A DNA stretch of 64,000 nucleotides from NCBI RefSeq assembly GCF_023156535.1, contig NZ_JALNMH010000006.1:209221-273220 (forward strand). The letters are read 5' to 3'. Position numbers and translations under genes: made by a program. This DNA comes from Pseudomarimonas salicorniae (GTDB taxonomy: Bacteria > Pseudomonadota > Gammaproteobacteria > Xanthomonadales > Xanthomonadaceae). Positions 1 through 8,111 of this stretch are shown piece by piece (positions within the stretch are counted from its first letter, which is position 1; every line of letters starts with the position of its first letter). Below the pieces are notes generated by a model, which searched no databases, was not told the origin of the DNA, and saw nothing but the letters and a program-made list of their open reading frames with translations.

Positions 1-458
1 CCGCCCAGGATGGCGGCGGCATCCGCCGTGTGCCCTTGCTGGTGCCGATCGGCGTCTCGGTCAGCGAACGCGAGGCCGACTTCGTCGAGACCGCCGGCGA
101 GGCGCTGGCGGGGCTGGGCCTGGTCATCGAGCGCAGCGGGCCGCAGTCGATCGCCATCCGTGAGATCCCGGCCCTGCTCGAGGGCGTCGACGCGCGCCAG
201 CTGGCGCTCGACGTGATTGCCGACCTGATCGAGCACGGCAGCACCCGGCGCATCGAGGAGCAGCGCAACGAGCTGCTGGCGACCATGGCCTGCCACGCTT
301 CGGTGCGCGCCAACCGGCGCCTGACCCTGCCCGAGATGAATGCCCTGCTGCGCGACATGGAGGCCACCGAGCGCTCCGGCCAGTGCAACCATGGCCGTCC
401 AACCTGGACGCAGCTGTCGATGGCCGAGCTGGACAAGCTGTTCCTGCGCGGGCGGTAA
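1..458 (+). CDS. mutL: DNA mismatch repair protein MutL, C-terminal part
   Basis: C-terminal end of MutL, cut by the window edge: codons are read from base 3 and no true start is visible. The last ~150 residues show the MutL C-terminal dimerisation domain: [16 protein letters not shown], then [15 protein letters not shown], then QCNHGRPTW, ending in FLRGR. MutL links mismatch recognition by MutS to strand excision. The GHKL ATPase half lies outside the window. A GTG at 30 is in frame but internal to the conserved domain, so it is not a start. The stop is TAA at 456-458. Confidence 0.93.
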   Translation, partial: AQDGGGIRRVPLLVPIGVSVSEREADFVETAGEALAGLGLVIERSGPQSIAIREIPALLEGVDARQLALDVIADLIEHGSTRRIEEQRNELLATMACHASVRANRRLTLPEMNALLRDMEATERSGQCNHGRPTWTQLSMAELDKLFLRGR

Positions 459-589
459 TCAGCTCATGCTGTCGCACTGCCCCCGCATTCATCCCCCGCT
501 CGCACGCGCGGGCAGGCTCGCGACTATCCTCGGTGGCCTGACACGCGACCCGCCACCAGGCCGCCCTCCCATCGCAAACGGATGCCCGC

Positions 590-1492
590 ATGAGCCGATT
601 GCTGTCCTATCTGATGCTTGCCGCAGGACTGCCCGCCATGGCTGCTGAACCCATTGATCCCTCGACGCACAGGGCCGGAGTCGAGGCCTGGCACGCCGCC
701 CGTATCGAGCGACTGAAACAGCCGGCCGGCTGGCTGTCCCTGGTCGGCCTGCACTGGATCGAAGAGGGCCGCCACGCGGTCGGTGCGGGCGAGGACAATG
801 ACATCGTCCTCAACACCGGGCCGGCGCGCCTTGGCACGATCGAGCGCGCCGGTGACGGCGTGCATTTCACGCCCGACCCGTCCGCTGGCGTCGCGATCAG
901 CCCGCCGGCGGAGGGCCGCGTGCGGCTTGATCCGGGCGGCGAGCACGATCCCACCGTGGTCTCCTTCAACGGCGGCGACGCCAGCTTCGTGCTGATCGAG
1001 CGCAGCGGACGCTATGGCCTGCGCGTGCGCGACGCCCAGGCGCCGACCCGGACCGGGTTCATCGGCATCGAACGCTTTCCGGTCGATCCCGCCTACCGCG
1101 TCGAAGCCCGCTTCCTGCCGCATCCCGAGGGCAAGACCATCGACATCGCCAGCGTCATCAACACGCTGGAGCCGATGGCCAACCCCGGCGTGCTCGAGTT
1201 CGAACTGAACGGAGAGGTCCACCGGCTGGAGGCGATCCTCGAGGCGCCCGGCGATGAAAGCTATTTCGTGATCTTCGCCGATCGGACCAACCGCGAGCAG
1301 ACCTATGGCGCCGGCCGCTTCGTATACACCGATGGCCTGCCCAGGGACGGCAAGGTGGTGCTGGACTTCAACAAGGCCTACAACCCGCCCTGCGCGCTGA
1401 ATGCCTATTCCACCTGCCCCCTGCCTCCGCCGGAGAACCGCATGGACACCGCGGTCGACGCAGGCGAGAAGCGCTATCTGGGCAAGCACTGA
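590..1492 (+). CDS. DUF1684 family exported protein
   Basis: A 300-residue protein with a short N-terminal signal peptide (MSRLLSYLMLAAGLPAMAAE, cleavage probably after AMA), so it is likely periplasmic. It has the DUF1684 hallmarks: W..AR...L..PAGWLSLVGLHW near residues 35-60, and the C-terminal block VVLDFNKAYNPPCALNAYS..CPLPPPENR with paired cysteines, then AGEK. The fold is FHA/beta-sandwich-like in the family, and no enzymatic role is established. The ATG at 590 is chosen because it gives the signal peptide. The gene is a single unit between mutL and a repeat module, convergent with cnoX. Confidence 0.85.
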   Translation: MSRLLSYLMLAAGLPAMAAEPIDPSTHRAGVEAWHAARIERLKQPAGWLSLVGLHWIEEGRHAVGAGEDNDIVLNTGPARLGTIERAGDGVHFTPDPSAGVAISPPAEGRVRLDPGGEHDPTVVSFNGGDASFVLIERSGRYGLRVRDAQAPTRTGFIGIERFPVDPAYRVEARFLPHPEGKTIDIASVINTLEPMANPGVLEFELNGEVHRLEAILEAPGDESYFVIFADRTNREQTYGAGRFVYTDGLPRDGKVVLDFNKAYNPPCALNAYSTCPLPPPENRMDTAVDAGEKRYLGKH

Positions 1493-1510
1493 GCGGGCAG
1501 GGGGCGCTTC

Positions 1511-1847
1511 GGGCGCGAAGTGCGCATTCGCCTCGTTCCCTCGAACGCCCGCGTTTTCTGTGGGAGTGCCCTTGGGCGCGACCGCGGAGATCCGCTCTGG
1601 CCTCGGTCTGTGGCCAATCCGATGCGCTGCGGTCGCGCCCAAGGGCGCTCCTACAGTCGAGTGTGGTTGAAGTTCGGTAATGCGGTGGAAGTGGTCGGGG
1701 TTCAGACGCGTCAGAAGGGCGCAAACCGGACCTGGCAGCGCCGTTGCGTGTAGGAGCCAGCTTGCTGGCGATCGTCCCGTCCGGGGCGCCTATCGCCAGC
1801 AAGCTGGCTCCTACATTCGGGTTTTGCGGAAGGTCCGCTTGGCGCCC
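1511..1847 (+). mobile_element. MITE-like repeat module M1 (palindromes B and A)
   Basis: Non-coding module between two convergent genes. It starts with GGGCGCGAAG (1511-1520) and ends with CTTGGCGCCC (1838-1847), an imperfect inverted repeat. Inside are a 97-bp palindrome of family B (1559-1655, arms TGTGGGAGTGCCCTTGGGCG / CGCCCAAGGGCGCTCCTACA) and a 67-bp palindrome of family A (1749-1815, arms TGTAGGAGCCAGCTTGCTGG / CCAGCAAGCTGGCTCCTACA). The B-to-A linker is about 35 bp longer here than in the other copies. A weaker half-palindrome follows to about 1905. No open reading frame in the module is credible. Confidence 0.65.
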
Positions 1848-1985
1848 TCTTTTCCCCTGGCGCATCGCTGCGGTTGCGCCCAAGGACGCCCGTGTAGGAG
1901 AAAGGCCCGTTGGGGCCGCTCTGCGTACGGCGACAATTCGCGCTGCGGCGACCTTCCGGGCGAGCGCCGCGCGCGTCTCGGCCGG

Positions 1986-2864
1986 TCAGAACAGCAGCGA
2001 AGCCATCTTGCGGCGGTACTTTCCGACCAGATCCTCGTCGTCGATGATCTTGAAGGCGTCGACCAGGGCGCGGCGGGCGGCGCCGTCGTTCCAGGCCTTG
2101 TCGCGGCGCAGCAGTTCCAGGAACTGCTGCAGCGCGGCTTCGGTTTCGCCGCCGACCAGGGCGTGGACGCCGAGCAGGTGGCGCGCGGCATGGTCATTCT
2201 CGTCCTTCGCCAGGCGTGCCTCCAGTTCGGCAGCGGAGGGGGCGCCGGTGAGCGCGGCGGCGAAGTCGAGCGTCGCGTGCACGCGCTTGGCGCGGTCATC
2301 GGCGGCGAGGTTGGCCGGCAGACCATCGAGCACGGTGGCGGCGCGCTGTACCTCGCCGGCCCTGGACAGGGCCACGGCCAGGTCGAGCTGCAGTTCCGCG
2401 TTGTCCGGTTCGGCGGCAATCTGTGTTTCAAGGTCGGCGATCTGCTGCTGAGGGGTGCGCGTATCCGGCGCCGGCTCGGCGGGTTCGGCGGGCAGCGGTT
2501 CGACGCCGTGCTGGGTCAGGAACTGGCGGATCTGCGATTCGGGTACCGCGCCCATGAAGCCGTCGACCGGCCGGCCGTCCTTGAGCAGGATCACCGTCGG
2601 CAGCGAGCGCACGCCGAACAGCGCCGGCAGCTGCTGCTCCTCGTCGCTGTTGACCTTGGCCAGCACGAAGGCGCCGCCGTACTCGGCAGCCAGCTTTTCC
2701 AGCACCGGCTTGAGCTGCTTGCAGGGCGCGCACCAGTCGGCCCAGAAGTCGACCAGGACAGGTACCTCGGTGGAGCGGACCAGCACGTCCTGCTCGAAGC
2801 TTTCGGTGCGGACATCAAAGGAATGGGGCTGCGTGCTCGGGGCCGCGGGGGTATCGGCAAACAT
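1986..2864 (-). CDS. cnoX: Chaperedoxin CnoX (thioredoxin + TPR-like)
   Basis: A 292-residue protein. Residues ~12-120 form a thioredoxin fold with the active site FWADWCAPCKQLKPVLEKLA, the cis-Pro segment RSLPTVILLKDG and the usual VDFW strand. The rest is a helical TPR-like part (LDLAVALSRAGEVQRA..., DHAARHLLGVHALVGGETEAAL) ending ...RRKMASLLF, the standard CnoX/YbbN layout. The family protects substrates from hypochlorous acid and heat and hands them to GroEL. Here the full CxxC is present, whereas E. coli YbbN has SxxC, so this version may also be a working thioredoxin (inference). It is cytoplasmic and monocistronic. Confidence 0.9.
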   Translation of the reverse strand: MFADTPAAPSTQPHSFDVRTESFEQDVLVRSTEVPVLVDFWADWCAPCKQLKPVLEKLAAEYGGAFVLAKVNSDEEQQLPALFGVRSLPTVILLKDGRPVDGFMGAVPESQIRQFLTQHGVEPLPAEPAEPAPDTRTPQQQIADLETQIAAEPDNAELQLDLAVALSRAGEVQRAATVLDGLPANLAADDRAKRVHATLDFAAALTGAPSAAELEARLAKDENDHAARHLLGVHALVGGETEAALQQFLELLRRDKAWNDGAARRALVDAFKIIDDEDLVGKYRRKMASLLF

Positions 2865-3128
2865 GGTCTCGGCTGGCTCGAAGGAAGGGAGATCGCTGAA
2901 CTAGGTGGGGCCGCAGGAGCCGCATGCCAAGGGGCGTGGGCTGGCGCGGCCGTCGCTCCGGCACGGCCTGAAGCATAGCCGGTCCGCCGGGCAGCGGGCC
3001 CCGATGTGTCGCCGAGGCCTGTTCAAGTGATTGAAATGCAGGGGTTTAGATCTTGATTAGCACTTCTTCAGGACTTCGCCCGGGCAGACGGGGACGCTGG
3101 GCTGGCGAATCCCTTGGAGACCCCGCCC

Positions 3129-6104
3129 ATGCTTGCTCGAATGTTGCTCCCCCTGCGTCCTGCCCTGCTCGCCACCCTGCTGTGGCCGGCAGTGACGGCA
3201 GCCCATGATCCGGCTTCCGGCGACCCGCCCTTCTTCGTTGCAGGGCGGGCAGACACCATCACCGTGGATGGCCTCTTCGATCCGTTCGAGTGGGCCGACG
3301 CCGGCTCCTTCGTGGCGCCGATCAATCTCCCCGCCGCGGAAGGTGGCGGGACCCGCAAGGCGACGCTCTACTTCGCAAACGACCAGGAGAACCTCTATCT
3401 GGCGATCCGCGTAGCGCTGGCCGCGGAGTCCCGGCTCCGGCTGGGGCTGCGCTTCGACAATGACCACGACGGGGCACGTGACTCGCTGGAGGACCGGGCC
3501 TCGGCCGAGGGGGGCGGCACCGCGCCGCAAGCAACCTACGTCGATGCGGTGATGAGCGGCCTGGGGGAGGTGGCCGACACGCTCGCCGGCGGCTCCAGCG
3601 ACGGTCTGGCCGCCTGGGGGCACGACGGCGCCTTCCTGTTCATCGAAATGTCCAAGCCGCTGAACAGCGGAGACGGCAACGACTTCGCCGTCGGCCCCGG
3701 GCAGACGTTGGGCATCGGCCTGCACCTCCGTGTGGAATCCGGCGGGGCCTTCGCCGAGACCCTGGTCGGGATGGCGGCCGGGCCGACTCCGGAAGCGGGC
3801 TATGCCGACCTGCGCATCACCCCGTTCCTGCCCGGTGAGGCCAACACGGCGCTCAGCCAGCTGATCGGCCCAGAGGGCGACGGGTTCAATCCGCTCGCCG
3901 GCATCCAGCCCGTGGCGGTGAGTCGCGCCGGGAATGTGTATGTCGCGGGCTGCGAGTCGAACAACGTGTTCAGGATCAACCCGGATGGAGACATCAGGGA
4001 GGTCTTTGATGGCACGGCAGGGCCGGCCGCGCCCTGCGCCTGCCCGACCGGCCTCTCGGTGCGCAACCCCGGCGTCCAGGCTGTGGGAGCAGATGAGATC
4101 GTCACCTTGGCCTGTCGCGGTAGTGACAAGGTGGTGGCACTCATCGTGGGCGAGAGCGGCAGCCCGGAGATCGTAGTGCTCAGTAGCGGCAGCATGCCCG
4201 CTGCAGGAGTGACGCTGACCTCGCCGCGGGAGACGCTGGTCGACCGCGACGTCGTGTACGTGACGGGGGGCGAGAGCAGCAACGTGGTCGTCATTGGCGA
4301 GCAGTCGGGCGCATCCGTAATCCGCGAGCTGGTCGGACCGGGCGGTGTGGCCGGCGGGCAGCCACTCACCGCGCCCGCGGGGCTGGTGCTGGGCTCGGGC
4401 GGAAGAGTGCTGTTCGTGGATGCCACTGCGCAGACGCCGGCCCTGTACGAATTCGATCCGCGCGATGAATCGACCCCGGCCGACGATGTCGTCGTGCGCC
4501 TGCTCGGCCCCGAAGGCGACGGTACGACTCCGGTGCGCGGCACCCTCTCGGGCCCGGCCTTTGGTCCCGGCGGCGTGCGCTATGTGTATGACAGCGCGGG
4601 CTCGCTGTTCCAGGTCTCGGCCGACGGCGTGATCAGCGTGCTGTCGAGGCTGGGTGCGCAACCCAATCCGCCGCGAACCCAGCGGATTGCCGTGGACTCC
4701 CGCTGGCAGATCTATCTGGGCGGCGCCCGCGGCGTGATCACCCGCCTCAACAGCGACGGCTTTCCGCAGCCCATCGCGACCTCGGACGAGTTTGCCTCGC
4801 TGTACCCGACGGTGAACGCCCGCGGAGACGTGTTCCTGGAAGCGCAGGGGGCCGACCAGCTGCTCAAGCTCCCGGCGCCCCCGGCCTCGAGTCTGCTGAT
4901 TCCGTCCAATATCGCCGAAGGCGATCGATTCGGCGCGGTGATGACCTCCTGTGGTGACCGGGTCATGGCGGTGGGACTGCCGAACGCCGACGGCGGTCGG
5001 GGGCGGGTGATGCACTACGAGCTCAGGGACGGCACGCTGCTCCACACCGGCGCCATCCGCCCGCCCCAGGGGGTGCCGGCCTACGAGTTCGGCGCCGCGC
5101 TCGACTGCAGCCTGAGTGAGGACGGCGAGCGCTATCGGCTGCTGGTCGGCGCCCCGGGAGACCCCTTCGCCGGCAAGAGCATCTTTCCCGATCAGTTCCG
5201 CGCCGGCATCTACGAGCGCGATGTCACGTGGAGCACCTGGGCCCTGGTCAGCGACTTCGAGTTTCCCGACGACACCACGGACTCAGGGCTGGGCTTCGCC
5301 GTTGCGCTAGAGGGGGAACACTGCGTGATCGTGGACCGGGACGGAGAGGCCCACCTCTGCGAGCCCCGTCTCGGCGGCAGTACCACATGGCAAACCGCGC
5401 GGCGGCGATCGTTTGTGCGGGGCATCAGGCCCATCAACAGCGATGCACTGGATATCGGCATTGCCTCGGACGGTTCTGTGTTCATCGGCGAGATGCGTGC
5501 CGCTGAAGAAAGCAAGGTGCTCGGATCCCTGTCGTTCCGGCTTCTGAACGCGGCCACCGGGCAGGTCGTCCACGAGTTCGCCGACCCTTCAGCACCGGCC
5601 GGCGCAGCGGGTCGCTCCGGGACGGTCCGGTTCCAACCGCGCACCCGCGCTCGTCCCTCGGAGATCAGTCCGATTGTGCAGTTCGAGTACGAAAGTGGGC
5701 AGGCCAGTTCCTGGGTAATCCCGCCGGCGGTATTCGGCTACAGCGTGGCCAACAAGGCCGGGGCAGGCAGCGCCCCGATCAGGCTCGATCCCGGCGTGGA
5801 TGTGCCGGGCAGTCGGTTCGGTGCCTCGCTCGCCTTCACCCAGAACGGGCTGCTGGTCGGCGCGCCGGGGCTGGATGGCGGTGCAGGGCGGGTGTTCCGC
5901 TTCGACGCCGACTATCGCTTGGTCGACGAGGTGCGGGCGCCGGGTGACAGCCGTGGGTTCGGCGCGAACCTGGCGGTACTGGGCGACACGGTGCTGGTGG
6001 GCGCGCCGGAGAGCACCCAGGGCACGGGCTCGATGGCGGTGATTGCGCCGCGCGTCGATATCTTTGAAAGCAGCTTCGAGCGGGTCGACGCCTCGCAGCC
6101 TTGA
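3129..6104 (+). CDS. Large secreted protein with propeller/FG-GAP-like repeats and C-terminal IFESSFE motif
   Basis: A 991-residue exported protein. ATG 3129 is chosen over the TTG at 3114 because GGAG (3116-3119) sits nine bases upstream of it. Signal peptide MLARMLLPLRPALLATLLWP..TAA, then a DOMON/CBM9-like sandwich (residues ~30-230: DGLFDPFEWADA, YFANDQENLYLAIR), an NHL-like propeller (~240-600, repeats of the VSRAGNVYVAGCES type) and an integrin-like FG-GAP part (~600-980: GDRFGAVMTSCGDRVMAVGLP, GSRFGASLAFTQNGLLVGAPG, GFGANLAVLGDTVLVGAP). It ends VDIFESSFERVDASQP. The substrate is unknown. It may be a surface or secreted binding protein, but no catalytic motif is visible. Confidence 0.7.
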   Translation: MLARMLLPLRPALLATLLWPAVTAAHDPASGDPPFFVAGRADTITVDGLFDPFEWADAGSFVAPINLPAAEGGGTRKATLYFANDQENLYLAIRVALAAESRLRLGLRFDNDHDGARDSLEDRASAEGGGTAPQATYVDAVMSGLGEVADTLAGGSSDGLAAWGHDGAFLFIEMSKPLNSGDGNDFAVGPGQTLGIGLHLRVESGGAFAETLVGMAAGPTPEAGYADLRITPFLPGEANTALSQLIGPEGDGFNPLAGIQPVAVSRAGNVYVAGCESNNVFRINPDGDIREVFDGTAGPAAPCACPTGLSVRNPGVQAVGADEIVTLACRGSDKVVALIVGESGSPEIVVLSSGSMPAAGVTLTSPRETLVDRDVVYVTGGESSNVVVIGEQSGASVIRELVGPGGVAGGQPLTAPAGLVLGSGGRVLFVDATAQTPALYEFDPRDESTPADDVVVRLLGPEGDGTTPVRGTLSGPAFGPGGVRYVYDSAGSLFQVSADGVISVLSRLGAQPNPPRTQRIAVDSRWQIYLGGARGVITRLNSDGFPQPIATSDEFASLYPTVNARGDVFLEAQGADQLLKLPAPPASSLLIPSNIAEGDRFGAVMTSCGDRVMAVGLPNADGGRGRVMHYELRDGTLLHTGAIRPPQGVPAYEFGAALDCSLSEDGERYRLLVGAPGDPFAGKSIFPDQFRAGIYERDVTWSTWALVSDFEFPDDTTDSGLGFAVALEGEHCVIVDRDGEAHLCEPRLGGSTTWQTARRRSFVRGIRPINSDALDIGIASDGSVFIGEMRAAEESKVLGSLSFRLLNAATGQVVHEFADPSAPAGAAGRSGTVRFQPRTRARPSEISPIVQFEYESGQASSWVIPPAVFGYSVANKAGAGSAPIRLDPGVDVPGSRFGASLAFTQNGLLVGAPGLDGGAGRVFRFDADYRLVDEVRAPGDSRGFGANLAVLGDTVLVGAPESTQGTGSMAVIAPRVDIFESSFERVDASQP

Positions 6105-6117
6105 GCAGGACTGTGCA

Positions 6118-6147
6118 GCGGCGCCGCGATGGCCTTCGCGGCGCCGC
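6118..6147. terminator. Hairpin terminator between convergent genes
   Basis: Perfect 12-bp stem GCGGCGCCGCGA / TCGCGGCGCCGC with a 6-base loop, starting 13 bases after the stop of the secreted protein. There is no U tract. Because the next gene converges on it, it may stop transcription from both sides. Confidence 0.6.
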
Positions 6148-6225
6148 CCGGGTGGCCCGCTGCAGATCAGCGGGTCGGCCGGGCAGGATGCGGCGGCCAT
6201 CTAACGCCGCGCCGGCTGCAGACGC

Positions 6226-7494
6226 TCAGCGGTAGCGCTGGCCCGCCTTCATGACGAAGTCGATCTCTTCCATCAGGCGGATGTTCTGCAGCGGATCACC
6301 GCGGACGGCGACCACATCGGCGTGCTTGCCGGCCTCGAGACTGCCGATCTCGGCTTCCATTCCGAGCGCCTGTGCGGCGCTGCGGGTGGCGGCTACCAGC
6401 GCCTCGGCGGGACTCATCCCGGCCTCGACCAGCAGGGCGAACTCACCGGCGTTCTGGCCGTGCGGAAACACGCCGGCATCAGTGCCGAAGGCGATCCTCA
6501 CTCCGGCCTTGTAGGCCTTGGCGGTGGTGGCGCTGATCGTCGGCCCGACCCGCGCGGCCTTGGGGCGGACGATCTCCGGGTAGTAGTCGGGATCCTTGCT
6601 CTTCTCGCTGACGAAGGCGCCGGCCATCAGGGTAGGCACGTACCAGGTGCCGCGCTCCTTCATCAGCTTCATCACCTCATCGTCCATGTAGGTGCCGTGC
6701 TCGATGGTGTCGACGCCGGCCAGCACCGCGCGCTTCATGCCCTCGGCGCCGTGTGCGTGGGCGGCCACCTTGAAGCCGTAGTCGCGTGCGGTGCGGACGA
6801 TGGCCTCGATCTCATCGGGCAGGAACTGCGGGTTGTCGGCGCTCTTGGCGAAGCTCAGCACGCCGCCGGTGGCGGTCAGCTTGATCATGTCCGAGCCTTC
6901 CTTGTAGCGCTGGCGCACGGCGCGGCGCGCCTCCAGCGGGCCGCTGATCACGCCGTCTTCCGGGCCGGGATAGCCGAAGCTGTGCAGAAGGTCGCGGCTG
7001 ACTCCGTTGAGCGGATCAGCGTGACCGCCGGTGGTGGCCAGGGACTTACCCGCCGCGATGATCCGCGGGCCCTCGATGAGCCCCTCGTCGACGGCGTCGC
7101 GCAGGGACAGTGCGATATGACCGCCGAGGTCACGCACGGTGGTGAAGCCTGCCTGCAGCGTGCGCTTCGCATAGCCCACCGAACGGAAGGCGAAATCCTC
7201 GGGGTTGAGGCGGAAGCCCTCGGCGTAGGCCTGTGGATTGGTTTCGTTGCTGAGGTGCACATGCAGGTCGATCAGACCCGGCATACAGGTATGGCCTCGA
7301 AGGTCGATGGCCTCGCCGCGAGGGGCGCCGGCAACGACTTCGGCAATCCGGCCCTCTTCGATGCGCAGGGCGTGCTCTCCGAGCAGCTTGCCGCTGGCCG
7401 AATCAAAGATCTGGCCGCAATGCAGCCAGGTGGGCGATGCGGCCTCGGCCTGGGCGAGGGCGGGCAGCAGCAGCAGGCTGAGGGCAAGGCGCAT
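6226..7494 (-). CDS. Secreted metal-dependent amidohydrolase (prolidase/imidazolonepropionase-like)
   Basis: A 422-residue enzyme of the amidohydrolase superfamily. The start at 7494 gives a signal peptide (MRLALSLLLLPALAQAEA) and has GGAG eight bases upstream; the longer in-frame ATG at 7560 lacks both. Metal ligands are visible in order: GLIDLHVHLS (HxH), MIKLTATGG (lysine), VAAHAHG, TIEHGTYM and AFGTDAG (Asp). This set matches the Xaa-Pro dipeptidase/Sgx9260-like branch that hydrolyses acyl-prolines and dipeptides. The exact substrate cannot be read from the sequence. It is probably periplasmic and has no operon partner. Confidence 0.85.
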   Translation of the reverse strand: MRLALSLLLLPALAQAEAASPTWLHCGQIFDSASGKLLGEHALRIEEGRIAEVVAGAPRGEAIDLRGHTCMPGLIDLHVHLSNETNPQAYAEGFRLNPEDFAFRSVGYAKRTLQAGFTTVRDLGGHIALSLRDAVDEGLIEGPRIIAAGKSLATTGGHADPLNGVSRDLLHSFGYPGPEDGVISGPLEARRAVRQRYKEGSDMIKLTATGGVLSFAKSADNPQFLPDEIEAIVRTARDYGFKVAAHAHGAEGMKRAVLAGVDTIEHGTYMDDEVMKLMKERGTWYVPTLMAGAFVSEKSKDPDYYPEIVRPKAARVGPTISATTAKAYKAGVRIAFGTDAGVFPHGQNAGEFALLVEAGMSPAEALVAATRSAAQALGMEAEIGSLEAGKHADVVAVRGDPLQNIRLMEEIDFVMKAGQRYR

Positions 7495-7679
7495 CGTTCC
7501 ACTCCGGTGGCGGGAAGGCTGCCGATGATACGCAGCGGAGGAAAAGGGCGCGTCATGCACCAGATGCGTGATCGCGGCCTGGAAAAACGCACCGGGGGGG
7601 TGCGATGCCGGGGTCGATCAGACGGGGGACGCACCGCAAGTGCTTGTTGCAACGCACAAAATTCAGTTGCGGGTCAGCT

Positions 7680-7694
7680 TGGCACGGTTCCAGC
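7680..7694 (+). promoter_or_regulatory. Sigma-54-type promoter upstream of glnK
   Basis: TGGCACGGTTCCAGC fits the -24/-12 pattern TGGCACG-N4-TTGC, with the GG and GC doublets at the correct spacing, 62 bases before the glnK start. Upstream lie GCACCGGGGGGGTGC (7589-7603) and GCACCGCAAGTGC (7631-7643). They resemble NtrC half-site pairs but have a 5-base rather than 6-base centre. Nitrogen control through NtrC is known for glnK-amtB in many proteobacteria. Confidence 0.55.
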
Positions 7695-7756
7695 AGAGCA
7701 GGAGCGGGGAGTGATCCGCCGCAGTTGCGGCACAAGAAGGGAACGAGAGGAGCCAG

Positions 7757-8095
7757 ATGAAACTGATTACCGCCATCATCCGCCCGTTCAAGCTCGACGA
7801 TGTACGCGAAGCGCTGGCACAGGTGGGCGTATCGGGGTTGACCGTCACCGAGGTCAAGGGCTTCGGTCGACAGAAGGGGCACACCGAGCTGTACCGCGGC
7901 GCCGAGTACGCGGTCGATTTCCTGCCCAAGCTGAAGCTCGAGACCGCGGTCAGCGACGACCGTCTCGACGCAGCCATCGAGGCCATCACCACGGCCGCGC
8001 GTACCGACAAGGTGGGCGACGGGAAGATTTTCATCAGCAACCTCGAGCAGGTGGTGCGCATCCGCACCGGCGAGCTCGATGACAGCGCGCTTTGA
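7757..8095 (+). CDS. glnK: Nitrogen regulatory protein P-II
   Basis: A 112-residue PII protein. MKLITAIIRPFKLDDVREAL at the N terminus, the T-loop with the uridylylation tyrosine Y51 (GHTELYRGAEYAVDFLPK), and the B- and C-loop segments VGDGKIF and RIRTGE are all intact. PII trimers sense 2-oxoglutarate and ATP/ADP, and the GlnK form blocks the AmtB channel. The assignment as glnK rather than glnB rests on its place 16 bases before amtB. The start is preceded by GAGGAG. It is expected to be co-transcribed with amtB from the sigma-54-like promoter. Confidence 0.95.
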   Translation: MKLITAIIRPFKLDDVREALAQVGVSGLTVTEVKGFGRQKGHTELYRGAEYAVDFLPKLKLETAVSDDRLDAAIEAITTAARTDKVGDGKIFISNLEQVVRIRTGELDDSAL

Positions 8096-8111
8096 GCGGA
8101 AGGAGCCGACC

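Noticed and set aside
1749..1815. Palindrome A as a tRNA or riboswitch
   Set aside because: It recurs unchanged in five intergenic places on either strand and lacks any conserved loop or anticodon; it is a repeat element.
3031..3060. TTGAAA with a TGATTA-type -10 as promoter of the secreted protein
   Set aside because: The -10 match is poor and no independent support exists.
3057..5045. Long reverse-strand open frame (662 codons) opposite the secreted protein gene
   Set aside because: It is a shadow of the + strand gene caused by high GC; its product is His/Arg-rich with no known domain, while the + strand has a signal peptide and repeats.
6322..8082. 586-codon + strand frame crossing the amidohydrolase and glnK
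   Set aside because: It runs antisense to one real gene and out of frame in another, with no domain of its own.
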